Positions 9,261 to 21,803 of a stretch of 64,000 nucleotides of DNA are shown here, piece by piece. The stretch is taken from NCBI RefSeq assembly GCF_023343835.1, contig NC_064435.1, forward strand, positions 85,319,788 to 85,383,787. Direction: 5' to 3'. Position 1 is the stretch's first letter. Every line of letters begins with the position of its first letter. The position numbers were made by a program, and so were the translations under genes. Source of the stretch: Lagopus muta (Eukaryota > Chordata > Aves > Galliformes > Phasianidae). Under the pieces are notes generated by a model. That model made no database searches, was not told the DNA's origin, and saw only the letters and a list, made by a program, of their open reading frames with translations.

Positions 9261-11269
9261 AGCACAGCAAAACAGTTACTTCGAAAAGGCCGTTTGTGTG
9301 TAGTTAAGAGACTTCCTGCAAGTACAAGACGCAGCTCTTCTCCCTGGCCTGGTCTGATTTACTTAGAGAGGCTGAAGGAACTGGTCTTGTTTTAAGAGAC
9401 ATTTACAAGAGGCCTGGAATTTCACTTCACCAACATTTTTATGTAATAGATCCAGTGGCCTAGTTTCATCTTAATTAAGAAAATAGACGTTAAATGTGCT
9501 CACCTGAAAAGCAACTGCTGATTTAAACATTAGGCTGTGAAAGTAATGGTCTCAATGCCATGCCTAGCAGAGCAAAACGAAGGCTTGGTTCTCCCCGTGC
9601 TGAAGTTCAGCAGCACGTCTGAGTAGAGGGCAGCGAGGACTGTCGTTGTCATTGCTGGTGCGGCGCTGGCTTTTGTTGTGGTGTGCTAATTGAGGGGAAA
9701 CGCGATGAAGAACTGCAGCGGGGCTTAAAGCAAACGCGTGTCAGAATGGCGAGGGGCTGCGGCGCTGGCTGGGTGCAGGGCTGTGCGGCAGGGCTGCCTG
9801 GTGGGCACACTAGGCTGGGTGGGGACTGCACAGGTACGGTGTGGGCGCTCTGCACGGCTCGGGTGGCAGATGGAGCTGTAGGTCTCCTCGGAGGTACGGT
9901 ACCGACTGCTGTAACAAATACCAACACAATTAGCTGAAGAGGCAGCAGTCTGACAGGCTTGGCACAGGTAAATGCTGCAGTTTGCTGAAACGACGTGCTG
10001 TATTCCAGTGAGTACTCTGTAGGAAGTTGTATGCTTAGCCTGAGCTTGCAAGCCAGAAATCCTGATCTCATTCGGTTTTACTCGGTCAGAGGCACAGCAT
10101 TTTGGAATCTGATGTCATACGTGCATCTTGTTCGGTGGTTTGCATTTTTTATGAGCTGAAGTTTTTTTACACGGTTTTGGCTTAGCTGATTGGTGATGGA
10201 TGCTTCTAAATGGAAGAAACTTTGCAGTCTCCTAACTTTTGTGGAAAGGCAGAAACTGGATCTATGGCTGTAATTCCTTTTTGATCCCCCTGCAAACACT
10301 GAGAGGGTAATGCTGGATGCCTTCTGTTTTTCCCCTAAAAGCTGGAGTCTGAGATGGCTCTGAAACACATGCAAATCTGTGTGCGTGTATTGGTCCCAGT
10401 CTGCAAAGTTGCCTTAGTACACGTCCCAGTGAGGGTTTTGCTGAATGAGGATTGATTAAAGAATCTATCTGGAGTTAAGTATGTGTGTAAATCCTTCCAT
10501 AAATAGGGTAGGGACGAGTCAGTGTGCTCATAAACTGAAACAACAAAAGTGCTTCTCAGTGAGGGAGAGATGGTCCCACTAAATCCTTTTATTGTCCCAA
10601 GAGTGATAAAAATATTTGGTAGGATTCCAAGTGGGGGGGAAAAAAAAATATTTTGTTGAATATGTGATGTCAACAGAATGTCAGTGCTGTTGCTCTCAGT
10701 ATTTTTACTGAAGAAAAATTCAGAAATAGAAGAAAAAGAACCATGCTGGTAGCATTGGCTGCTGTTTACATTGTTTAAGCATTTGCAGCACTGTGCAGTG
10801 GCTCTAATGTGCTGCGGTTAAGGACAAGGTAACGCCACGTTCCCCTGGCTGACTGCATTCACCCAATGGCAGCAGTTGCAGCAGTATTCTGAGTGGTGCC
10901 CCTCCTCAGATACAGCACAAGCCAGTTCTGCTGGCACTGAAGTCAGCTCGACTCGCTTATGGTTCTTCACCTCGTCAAGATCACATGTAGGAAAAGAGCA
11001 CTCTGTTGGAATATGTGGGCTACATTCTGTGCTGTATGTGTGCTGTCTGCGAGACTGAATCTATAGTTTATTTGTGCTTGAGTAATAGCAAAGCAACCGC
11101 TCAGGCTTCATTAGAGCGTCTTAGGGTGCTGCCATTTGAGTCTTACCTGTGTTTTTGCTTTGTTTTCTTTTGGCTCCCACCTCCTCAACTTTGGGACCTC
11201 CAGTCACGCCGCAGGCCGAGCCAGACGGGCGAGCAATACAAGCTGTGAATTTATTGTTGACTCCTGCAG
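9261..11269. other. Intronic DNA, nothing firmly recognised
   Basis: Contains donor-like CAG followed by GTAAAT (about 9968) and CCA followed by GTGAGT (about 10008) without convincing acceptors. An AT-rich stretch around 9420-9540 includes a TTAATTAA motif. No repeat family is firmly recognised. Confidence 0.4.
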
Positions 11270-11324
11270 GACAGTGACCACCTTCACCGTCATCTTTGCC
11301 GTACAGAGATGCGCTGTCAGTAAG
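11270..11324 (+). other. Possible 55-nt cassette exon
   Basis: A candidate acceptor (TTATTGTTGACTCCTGCAG ending at 11269) and a donor (AAG followed by GTGAGA at 11325) bracket 55 nt with one open frame reading TVTTFTVIFAVQRCAVSK. CpG content is higher than in the surrounding intron. There is no independent support, and chance pairing of splice-like sites is common in 55 kb. Confidence 0.2.
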
Positions 11325-14300
11325 GTGAGAAAGTGCTGCTTTTTCTTTTGTCTAACAAGCATGCGCTGTCTGCAGCAGGTTCTGGTCAGCACGGGCACCT
11401 GAATGCAGTCCGTGCCGTTATCTACCTGCAAAACGTCTGTACTTCCCGTGCCTGGCAGTAGAGGTCCTGGAGAAACTCATCATAGAAATTCCATTAGCTC
11501 TGGTGACTCAGTTGGGTGACTGACAGGACAGTGGGTTCCAGATGAGTGGTTTTATGTATACCTCAGGTCAGAGTGTATGCAGTTACTAAAGACTGTAGCA
11601 CGAATGGAAAAGTTTTACAGTCTTTGATTTTTTGTTGGTTAATACCACCAGTATAATTATATAAATCCTCCCCGTGCTTTTGTGAACATTTTTAGCAGTT
11701 CTTGTTCCTAGCAGCTTGTTTGACTTTTCAGTATCCTGATTTCCCCTCGAGCACTTAACTGCCTGGCATGAGGATGCTTCCCAGATAGCTGGTCACTAGT
11801 GATGTGCTCGAGTGTCTTTTACTCCAGTTTCAGGAATGTTTTCAGTTCTTCTGACTTTTTTCCCCGAAGTTCTGGAACCAGACAGGATGGAGTAGCACGC
11901 TCAGCTCCCTCTCCTCTTTCTTACTTCTCCTTCTTGTGTGGTTGGGGGAAATACCTTGAAAGAACCAAGTTTAAGGGCTCAACAATCGTACTGCCAATAA
12001 AAAGAACATAAATTTTTATTTTATTTCTTTAATCTGATTGTCATTAAGCCAGCTTGGTTTTCTGGACCTGTTTCATGATTTTTGAGTGCTTCAGATTGGC
12101 AATGCTACTAATACTTTTTTGGGGGGGAAAAAAGAAAAGACAAAAAGTCATTAAAAAATGTGACGTCTCTAAATAAAAGAAAATTAAATGCAGCAATTAC
12201 TTGCAGAAGTTAAGGTGCTTTTTTCACCTTTATGCAGCCAGGAAACTCCATTACTACAGCATTCTACATATGAGGGGTTGACCAAAAAGCCTCTGTTGCA
12301 GAATAACTTTCTAATATATGCAGCATGTCAGAGAGGTGTGTGGCACATAATTTACATTTTATTATGGCTGTGGGGTAGGGTGCTGTGCTGTAAAGGGAAG
12401 TTGTCTGAGCAAGCAGTTACATGTAAAGACATGCCTCTTAGGGTTTACAGATGAGCTGGAGTAGTGGGAGTGGACTGATGGGGCACTATGCCCCTTCAGA
12501 GCAATAGGAGATTTTTGGTTGAACAGCCAGCCCAAGTGCCTGTGCACTGACACATTTCATCTTTCACTTTCGGGACAGAACTGACTGGGTAGCTGCTGTG
12601 GGCTCGGGAGATCAAATAGAAGGGAGCTCTCTGTTATGACAGCGACGTTGCCACAAAACCTTTCATTTTTTTCAGAACTGGCACAGGTTTTATGAAGTTG
12701 TATTTATTTGCACAGGCAATTACCACAGGACAGCTTTCTATCTCTTAACTAGAAGAAACGATTTAAAGCGTATTGGTTGAATCCTGTGTGAGTTACCCGC
12801 AGCGTATCTCTAAGTCACTTAGAATATTTTAGCATCTGGCACTTCCTGCGATGGCATGAGAAAAAGTATGTTACGTGTTGGGAACAGTTTGGATTAAAGA
12901 AGAAATAACCTAGTTAAGTCTGCTGCAGTTGTCTCGGTTACAGCGTGAGAGGAGGGCAGGACTGTGCTGCTTTTTTTCAGTATCAGTGCAGTTTGAAATG
13001 CAGCGTTGTCTTCTGGCCTTCAGATCAGATCTTTTTCAGCTCCTTTTCTTGGACGTGCTGTCTCAGTCGCTGAGCGTGGGTTCCTCTATTGGCCTTGTTA
13101 GTTAGTGCTTATTTTCTCTAGGGATCGATCAAAATCAGTCCTACTGTATGAGTAAAGAGAAAGTTACTGAGATAGCGACTGCCTGCTTACAAGCGTTATC
13201 TCTTACAAGTGCTTGATTTAACAGAAAGGGAACTCAAAAGTAGTAACACGTGAAACAAACATGACCCAGAGCAGCACAGCGATCAGCCACAAATAGGTTT
13301 CATGAATTGAGATCGAGCACTGCATGCTCAGACCCAGCATCTTTTCCAGCGCTCACATTTTTTTGGCGGGGGGGGGGTGAAGCATCAGCAGCCCTGCTCT
13401 GTTCTGTGCAGACCCAGGTTATTGCCACGAGTTCTGTCTGAGGGATGGAACATCAGGCACGCTTATTTCACCTGGCACCTCCAGTATCAGAGCTCAGAGA
13501 CTCTGCTTCAGCCCTGGTGCCCCCCCACGTGCGTTTGTACTCACAGAAGGAGGCGTGTGGCTGCAAGGAGTGAAGCCGCTGCGGTGTGTAAGCTTGAGGC
13601 GTGCCTGCTGCTCGGCTTCAAGCAGCTTTCCTGCAGAGTCTGCAGAGCTCACTGCCTGAATGAGGACACTGGGATTAGTGAAAATAAAATCACATGTGTT
13701 GAGATATGGCTTTTTTTTTCTTTCCATGATTCCTGACTTCAGTTAATTTTAGCCTGAGCTAAAAAATGTTGAGTTATTGTTATTTGTTCAGAACTCGCTC
13801 TGCCTCCTTCCACGCAGGCAAATGACTCAATGCTTTCTTTTAAGCAGTTGTGTCGAGAGGGTTTTGCATGAGGCACTGGATGTTTGAATAACTGGAGTGT
13901 TCTTTTCAATCTTTTTCACTGTTGAGTCATTTGATATCTATTAATCATGTCGTAGTATCGGGTTGAATTTGCAGCCACAGCCTGTTTGTAAATTTTTATT
14001 ACTGAATTTTCCATAAGTATATCTGCACACTACCTGTTAGGTACAGAAGGCCTAAGCTGTGCTTTGCACAGGCTTTTGGCTGCCACTCTCTGTAAATGAA
14101 CAGCAGTCTGTCCTCTTAAAATATTATTTACTGAATGTAGAAAGAGGTAATCGGTCTCAATATTAGTGTGTCCAAAGGCAATTTTTTGATTGCCATATCG
14201 GTGTTCCTTTATCACGGCTGATTTTATTTCCTCTCTCTTACACTGTTTATCAGGGCCTGCAATGGCTGTAGGGCTAAAAGAAGGCAGCAGTGGAGACTGT

Positions 14301-15469
14301 GAGCACATTAACAGCACAAATGAAATGATGATGTGAACTAGGTATAATTGGAGAGTAATTAGAAATCATTTTAATTTTTTTTAATTGTTTGTTTTGTGGC
14401 TGAGTGAATAACTCTGTGATAAATTGAATAAAAAGACGTGAATGCAGTGTCAGATGTTGGAGATGAGGCCTGGTCACCTCCCCAGCCCTACCCCATCACC
14501 CCCGTGGTGCCCTGCCCTGGCTTTGCTCTGCTGTTTCCTCAGCAGATGCTGCTGTAGCCCGATGTCAGATTGACTGGAGGTTTTGTAACACTGTCTGAAG
14601 TATAAACAGAGCTGGCTGCAGTGACTTGTCTAGATGGAAGTGCTAGGCTCTCATTGGTAATGTGATATAAGCCAGTGCCTGAGGTTTGATTCACCTTCCG
14701 TGATATGCTGTGGAGATCTGTCCTGTGCTAGCATTACTTTACAGTGTGATATTTTGGCTGATGGGGCGAATATTAGAAACAGAGCATGTGCTGAGGGTCA
14801 AAATGCTGTGATTGCCATCCCTGATCTGTAGTTCTGTACAGGCCTCAGCATCATACATGCCCTCCTCCACTTACCCTTGGTGTGTTCAGTAATTACTTCT
14901 TTAGTTGTTGGTGAGTTAGCAGTGAGCAGTTCTGTTTGGGACTAGCCAAAAGCCTGATGTAGGGGTTTATTGGCTTACTCTTCAGTCTATAAAAAGCAGA
15001 GAAGTTTAAGTGTTTCTTGTTTGTACTGGAATGTGGTTGTGAGCGTTACCACATTTTTGTTTGTCAGGTACCCATGCATGAAGGCCCTTCAGGTTTTGCA
15101 AATTGAACGTTTCTGTGAGATGATCTTCTTGAAGAAAGTCAGGCTTTAACGGAGAAGGCTAAGTACAGAAAGCAGGCTTAATCCCTGTGAATTTGTGTGC
15201 CAGGGAACGTTTTCTCGTCGGTGCCGTCCTTGTCAGTGTCACGTGGAGCAGCTGAGCAGGGAGTGCCTTTTCCGCTTACTATGATAGTAAATGCACTTAC
15301 CCTCCTCCCCAGCCCTTGAGCACGTCCCCTCCCTGGTAGCAGCCTGTCTGCATGGCCGTCTGTCCCCAGGCAGTCTGACAGCAGGCGATCCGCAGTGTTG
15401 GAAAACTCATTGTATGCAAAGGGAGAAAATCTCGCTGGCTTATTACAGCACAAAAAGTTGCAAATTAAT
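11325..15469. other. Intronic DNA, nothing firmly recognised
   Basis: AT-leaning unique sequence with many stops. A G run (13367-13377) and AT-rich stretches with paired-homeobox-like cores (about 13930-14000 and 14330-14420) are present. I see no repeat family or gene. Confidence 0.45.
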
Positions 15470-15720
15470 TCTTCATGTACCGCTAGTGGTTAAAAACCCA
15501 TCGCGCTAATCATATGAAATGCATTTTTATTTACAGATTAGTAGGCTCTACTCTGACATATGACTAACAGGGAAGCCCCTCCCTTTAACAGTTGTATGTC
15601 ATCTGCTTCAGAGAACTAATTACTTGGCAATTCCCATTTGATAATTCCCTCTTTATTTTCTGATGAGTTACTTAACAGTGATGAGCTTGTTGAGCAGAAT
15701 ACCGTGCTTAATCTCTGCTT
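15470..15720. promoter_or_regulatory. Possible conserved non-coding element
   Basis: Repeat-free AT-rich stretch with several homeodomain and POU-like cores (caaattaatt near 15460, gctaatcatatgaaatgcat near 15505-15525, actaattact near 15613). The composition resembles deeply conserved intronic enhancers. Conservation was not tested. Confidence 0.22.
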
Positions 15721-16203
15721 GAGAAACTGCAGTGTGGGCCTGGGGATATCATTGTTTTCTGACTGCTGCTTAGCCTTGCCTAGGAATGCTGAAACCACAC
15801 TAAGGCATGTTAACAGTTCGCAGTTACCGGTAAGCTTAATGGGAGCCGTGCACAGAGCTTCCCAGAACGTAGAAGAAGGGTTTAGATTGCTGTTGTGGTG
15901 TTGTGGTTGCGTTTTAAAATTGTATCATCTGCAGACAGGATGTTAAATGCATCATTTCTCTAAAAATCAAAACGAAGCCAAACGCGATTTAGGAAGTACA
16001 CGTTTGTGTCAGAGGTATCTCCTGTGCATCATTAATCCTCTCCACTGCAATGATATATTTTATTGGGAATTTTTTTTTTTAATCACCATTTTCCCGCAAT
16101 ACTTATTTGACAGTTCAGTTGATAATGGTAATCATCTTAATATTTGATACTTAAATAGGATATCACTGTGTTTTCCCTGCTGTTACCTGTTTTTCTTTAT
16201 CTT
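15721..16203. other. Intronic DNA, nothing recognised
   Basis: Unique AT-rich sequence with a T run near 16070-16080. No feature is supported. Confidence 0.45.
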
Positions 16204-16222
16204 CCCCCCCCCCCCCCCCCCC
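16204..16222 (+). repeat. (C)19 homopolymer
   Basis: Nineteen consecutive C residues followed by AGCCCC. On the reverse strand this is a long G run with quadruplex potential. Length is prone to sequencing error. Confidence 0.95.
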
Positions 16223-16839
16223 AGCCCCTTTTCACACTCTCTGACTCCAGTGACCACAGCAACCCGTGTTTCTGGCTGGGGAATGCATTACAAGCCTCAC
16301 GCTAATTACCGCCTTGCAGTGCTTCCAGAGGGTACCTGAGTTCAGCAGCGCTTAGCTACAGCACCAGGCAGGGGGATCTGTGGGGTGAAGGGACATCAGT
16401 CTGCTCACGGCTGTCCTGGGGAGGTCAAGGTGAGCCTTCCCCTCAGATCGGGGCTCAGATGGGTCCCTTTCAGACCCAGCGCCTCTGAAATTCAGCTGTG
16501 TCAAACCGCGCCATTGAATGTGATTTATATTTTATCACCAATTTTAGTAGAGGAAGGTTTGTGGACCTGTTGCAGTCACTTTGACTATCTGTCAGCGTTT
16601 TCGTGTAGGTAGTAACACCAGAAGAATTAGATTTTAAGCAGTCGGGTGGTATAAGCTGACAACTGAGTTCTTTTTCTCTTGTACTTGAACAAGAAGTGTA
16701 GTATTTGGTGTATGAGATCACGGAACATTGCATCATACGGCGTGCTGATTTATTAGATGTTCACACTGATGTCTCTTGGCCAGTTACCGGTAGCTTTCTC
16801 AGGGGTTTATGTTATCATTGACAAAAATACATAGTTGCA
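16223..16839. other. Intronic DNA, nothing recognised
   Basis: Unique sequence of mixed composition. Short ORFs of 75-88 codons lie on both strands without recognisable content. Confidence 0.45.
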
Positions 16840-17050
16840 CGTGTTTTTTGTAAAATTAATCAGAGGAACAGCAATCTTATGAAATGTACAATTTAGAGCA
16901 GATTAATCTACTTTAATTGTGTTCATGAAGTGCATCAGCTGTAAGATTTTTAGAAAGGAATGTTAATCAAGTTGATCAAAGGTAGCTTGAAGTACAGAAT
17001 TCAAATGCTAACTCAATCACATTCTTTCTGTTTGTATATTTGCTGCCACT
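16840..17050. promoter_or_regulatory. Possible enhancer with a TCF/LEF site
   Basis: AT-rich, repeat-free stretch holding TGATCAAAGG at 16973-16982, the reverse complement of the TCF/LEF consensus CCTTTGATCA. It also has several ATTAAT cores (near 16855 and 16901) and a CAGCTG E-box near 16936. A Wnt-responsive intronic enhancer is possible. This rests on motifs only. Confidence 0.25.
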
Positions 17051-20000
17051 TGGGTGATTTTTTTCTCATTTTTAAGACAAGCATAAGTTCCATTTTACCT
17101 CTCTCTGATCACTTTCCTCTTCAGGCTTAGCAGCACTGCCTTAAAGATGCCTCTGCTTGGGCAGCATTGCGTATCACTTTAGGCTGTGCTGAAGTACCGT
17201 AGGTTTGATCAGTGGTATTTTCTTCCCTCAGCAAGGGATGCAAATTTCCTTTTGATTAAAATTGAACTTCTGAGTGAAATATTTTGCTGCAGATGTACCA
17301 GTAGTGATTGTCCTTACACAAGTAAAACACTATAGTATGGATATCGTGAACATCATCTCTTGGTTATTACAAGACTTTAATTTCATACCCATGTCTTAAA
17401 ATTTGAGCATCCAGTTCTAATGAACAAACTCCCCGACCATGTCATTAATAGGTGTGGAGATTAATCAGAACTTCAGTTGTTTGGCAGTGTCAAAAACAAA
17501 AAAAGTGAAATGGTGCCACCCCATCCTGCTTTACTACGGATGAGGGACTAATCCATCTATGGATTCTCATCTATGGACTCTATGTTTCTCTCCTTTGTGT
17601 TTCTCTCCCGTTTCTCTCCTTTGTGTTCTCCTTGCCTGCATCCTCACCAGCTGCTCCAGCCAGGTTACCGGCACTCCTTTGTGGGCGATACTTCTCCAGG
17701 GCTGGTGTAAAGGCCAAAGACAAATAAGTGGGCAAACACTTTTCTTTTGCATCTTCTGGTTTGCAGAACTGAGGAGATGCTTTAACTTTCACCTTAGATC
17801 TCCTCTGCGTCCTCTTAGAATCAGGAATGAGTTTCAAGTTTCCTACTGTCAGTAAACTGTGTTATGGATTAACTTAAAATATAGGTGACACTATGACATT
17901 GGAAGGACTGAAGAACGAATCAAAATCTGTATTTTGTTCTATGTTTGTACAAGCTGAGGGAATAACTCGTCCAAGTGCGTCGTCTTCCACTATGAGGCTG
18001 CCACAAACTGACAGGGGTACAGCCTAGGATTTGTTGGTCATCACGACCTTATTTTGATAGCAGATCTGTGGCAAATTCAGGAGAAACTGTGTGCACTGAC
18101 TGAGTGAAATAAAGTTGTGATAATAAACTTCCCGAATGACATTTGTTATATGACATTACTATCCAGATGTTAACATCTGTTAAGAAAACAGCCAGAATGG
18201 GCCCTAAGTAAGATGGATAGGAGGTATGTAGCAAGCATCTGAAAGGCGTAAAATTGCAGCAAAGAAAGACAACAAGGACCTGAACTTGCTGAAACGTCAT
18301 GCTGGTTGAAAGGAATGGAAGAAATGCAAACTAAGACATGCTTCTGCTACGTTAGCAGCAGCACTGTGCAGTCTGTTTGTTTGAGCTGTCAGCGGGCTGG
18401 CTGCAGTGCTTGGTGCTGTTTGTGCAGCTCATGCCCTAGCTGGTGTGCCTGTGAGACCAGCAGTGCTGGGCAGCCTGAGCTGCAGCACAGCTTGTCATGC
18501 TTCTTGCCTGTGTTACAGCAAGGTGCTCCACTACAGCCAGCAGTGGGTAAGGGGTCTGGTGCCCACCTCTGTCCTTACTGCTGAGGTTTGAGTGGAATGC
18601 TTGCATATGGTGGGCTGTAACAGAATGTGGCATCTGGCTGTGTGTCTGTGGGAGGGTTGAGGCCCTCTGATGTTGGAGCTGTTGGTTTGCTTGCTGGTAG
18701 GATGCTGCTTGGTAGTTGAGTGTTAGCTTGATTCTTCCTTCAAGTGAAGAGAGAATGAAGACCGTTCCTCAGTCAGCTGTCCTCACTTTCTGGCCTTCAT
18801 GTGGATGTGCTGGTGAATTAGACTCATCTTCATACAGCCAGCCAGTATTTTGCCTAAACATCCTTCTGTCCCGCTGTAACCTTTCCCTGATTTACTCTCC
18901 TGTTGCTGGCCTGTCAGTTTCTCTTCTCACCTCCTTCTCTGCAGAGTTTCTTCCACGCTCAGCACTCCTGGCAGCTCCTGACCCACTTGCAGGGCACCCA
19001 CTCCACATTTGCTCCCTGTGCAGTGCTTTGCTGCATGCTGCCCTTCTTTGGGCTCGCCCTATGCGTGTGTTCCTGTGTGCCCAGAGTCCATTTTTGCTTA
19101 GAAGTTTTCAGTACCTCGGTCATTATCTGCGGAAGGGCCAGTTTGAACATTGTTTGATCTCCCTCCCTTCCTCCTTAGTCACAGCTGGGTTCTGAGCTCT
19201 GCAGCCCCGATGATGTGTCAGGACAAGCCTTTCCCTCCGTACAGCCCTCCCTTCTCCTCACGGGGGAAAAAAAGCCTTTATTTCTTCTCTGGAGCGGCGC
19301 ATTGGATTGTCAGCCTTGCCTGCCCCTGCCAGTCCTCCCTGGCTGGCAGCTGCAGCGTCTCTTCAGCTGGCACCTTGCTTTCCAGGCTGGTCAGCTGGTT
19401 GCTCACAAACCGGGCGCGTTTATCTGTTTGTATAATGTTACACGCTGGCAGTTTAAAAGTAATTCAGCTGTTTTCTCTGTAGCTGGGCATGAGCCGGGAG
19501 GCACCCTCTTTGGGTTATTTGTTCCTAAGATAATGGGGTCACTGTTACTTTCTTGTTGTACCATGTGGTCTGCTAGTCAGAGGGCTCTTACTGTGCTAAT
19601 AGCACAGCTTCAGTCATTAACATTAGCGAGCTTTAAAAATGTGGTGTTTTGTACATATTATACTAGTGGGACAAAAGTAACGGCCTGAGCTGTTTTTCTT
19701 AAATTTCCAGTCATTTTCATACTGGCAGAATGCTACAGTAATAGATTGCAAAACTTTCGAGATAAAAGGTAAACTGAGCCAAAAAAAGAATGTTTGAGAA
19801 GCACTTAATTCAGTAAAAGAAAGGGGGAAAAAAATTGAACATGCTGTGCATTCTGAGTGAGGCTCTTCACTGAGGGAAGAATTCCTTGACTGCTGTGGAG
19901 AAGCACAGGAATGAAGTACCCACTGAATTGAGTGAAGTTCACAGGAGGTATGAAGGGAAAAATGCAAGGCTTGCTCCCCCCCACACCATTTTTTGTGTGT

Positions 20001-20390
20001 GTGTTTTTTGTTTTTTTTTTAATCTAAATGTTTTTGCCAGCCTCTGACTACACTGAGTATTTTGGTTGATGAAGTTTGGAGGTGTTTTCACAAACAACTA
20101 TGCTCTGACTGAAAGGAAAGCTGTCAAAAATAATGCCCACATCTGAAAATCGATGCTTGTAGGTAGCACCAAAAGAGTTACAGACAAAAGGAAGTTGTGG
20201 GAAAAGAAGCATTATCCAAATGAAATTACTCAGCATTTTTCAGACAGCACTGCACATAGTTAGATTCGCTTTTCCCATCTGTAGGTAGTCTTCCAAGGTG
20301 AGAGAAGTATCTGGCAGGAAACAGCCACAGCAAATTGTTACGGGGAGCTCACAGTTAGGAGTTTCTACATTCGCATGAAAAACAAGACCA
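17051..20390. other. Intronic DNA, nothing firmly recognised
   Basis: Unique sequence. A local duplication of TTTCTCTCCTTTGTGT occurs at 17585-17600 and 17611-17626. GC-moderate stretches at 18350-18680 and 18900-19400 carry overlapping ORFs up to 159 codons without recognisable domains. Confidence 0.4.
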
Positions 20391-20410
20391 GACTCCATAT
20401 TGATGGAGTC
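20391..20410. repeat. Perfect 8-bp inverted repeat, 4-nt loop
   Basis: GACTCCAT and ATGGAGTC flank ATTG. It lies in an AT-rich, repeat-free stretch (about 20340-20480) that also contains CCTTTTAAAGG and TAATTAAAA, and so resembles a conserved non-coding element. Confidence 0.7.
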
Positions 20411-20700
20411 CTTTTAAAGGCAGCGCCCTTTTAATCAGCAAACAGGTCCTCTGCGCATCAAATAATTAAAAATAGAGCAAAGTTTTGGAACAAGGCGTCT
20501 GGCAGAAGCGTCTGTACTTCCATCTGTGCATGATTAGCAGAATGTTTCATGATATTTAAATAGCACAAGCTTTGCTCTCTTTTTTATTATTTGTTGTGCT
20601 GAAGACCTGTTTGCTTGTTAAGTGGTCTTTTTTGAATAGTTACTGGCAAGGAATCAGGAAAGTGTATGAAGGCATCTTGTACACACTGCAAATGCCAAAT
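20411..20700. other. Intronic DNA, nothing recognised
   Basis: AT-rich unique sequence continuing the enhancer-like stretch around the hairpin. No exon or repeat is seen. Confidence 0.4.
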
Positions 20701-20703
20701 TGC

Positions 20704-20760
20704 CCCTTTTTTCCTTTCTTTTTCTTCTTCTTTTTTTCTTTTTTTTTTTCTTTTTTCCAA
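20704..20760 (+). repeat. Poly-T/C pyrimidine tract
   Basis: Nearly pure T runs broken by C, ending before CAAAAAGG. Simple sequence. The Lys/Phe-rich ORFs over it are artefacts. Confidence 0.9.
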
Positions 20761-21771
20761 AAAGGCACTGCCCTTACCATTTTCTTTATGTCTCCTGCTT
20801 GGTTTATAACATTTCTTACAGAGCAGTTCGTTTCAACGGAAGCGTGGCGTGTATTGTGGTCATTGCCCACGGAGTAGAGTCTCATTGATACTGCTATTAT
20901 TTTTGTCATAGTGTTGCTCAGAGGCAGGTTGTATTGCCACTACTTGCAAGGGTACAGTTGCACTGTGCGTGGTGGTTCAGATCTGCAGCTCCTGCGAGCT
21001 GTGCTGGGAGCCGCACATCTAATCTGCTGGGCACACTACTCTGAAACCTTACCCTTCCAGCAGAGACGTAATCAGCCAAGTAACAGCTTTCCAAGTGTTT
21101 TTGCGGCCTTAAACTGGGACTCCTCCTTGCTGGCAGTCATTCAGTGCTGGATTGTGTGCTCTTCATTTCTGGCTAGCAACAGCGCTTTGCAGTCGTAGCC
21201 ACTGATTTCCCTTCTTACTTACGAGTAGCTTTTTTGTGTGCGTTTTACTGTGACCTGTCCTAGTAAGTGTGCAGTTAAAACAAGCTGCTGCCTAGATGCA
21301 AAGTGCATGGCTCTGCCTGGGGAAAAGCATGAGCATGTGGGCAGTTTATGATGGGCAAGTGCCCTGTTAGGAGCTGGCAGGGAGCTCTGATGGCTCCGAG
21401 GTCCTTTGTGAAGAGCTGATATTCAGCCTTTGGACAATTTATGTTCTTGGATGGGCGTGGAAAATAAAAGCGTTTGTGGTGTATGCAAGTGGGGTTTGGT
21501 CTGTAGCTGAGTTCTGTTGTATTTTGCCTGTGTGCTTGAGAAGGGCTGTGGTGTGTGATGTATGAGTACTGACCTGGGTCATCTCTTAACTTCTGCTCAG
21601 GACTTGAAAAGAATTTGTGCTTACTACCAAGAACAAATCTGTTCACGTGCCAAGGCAATTGTATCAACTTTGTGTGTTTGTACCTTAGACAAAACACTGA
21701 GAAGCTTCTGCCCCAGAGAGAGAACCTGTTGCCAGCCTCCTTGCTGGGCTCCCCTCACTTAGCTGGTGCCT
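20761..21771. other. Intronic DNA, nothing recognised
   Basis: Unique sequence without supported features. A 140-codon reverse-strand ORF (21275-21697) has no recognisable content. Confidence 0.4.
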
Positions 21772-21803
21772 TGATTCTGATGATTCTGATGATTCTGATG
21801 ATT
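21772..21803 (+). repeat. TGATTCTGA minisatellite
   Basis: Three and a half copies of a 9-base unit TGATTCTGA. It looks like a CR1 tail (GATTCTGTGATTCT), but there is no CR1 body upstream, so it is called a short tandem repeat. Confidence 0.75.

Noticed and set aside
9350..9420. Possible CR1 fragment ('gaggctgaaggaactggtcttgtt')
   Set aside because: Only about 25 bases resemble CR1, and the rest does not continue the family pattern.
21772..21803. CR1 tail
   Set aside because: No CR1 body upstream and a clean 9-base periodicity; called a short tandem repeat instead.
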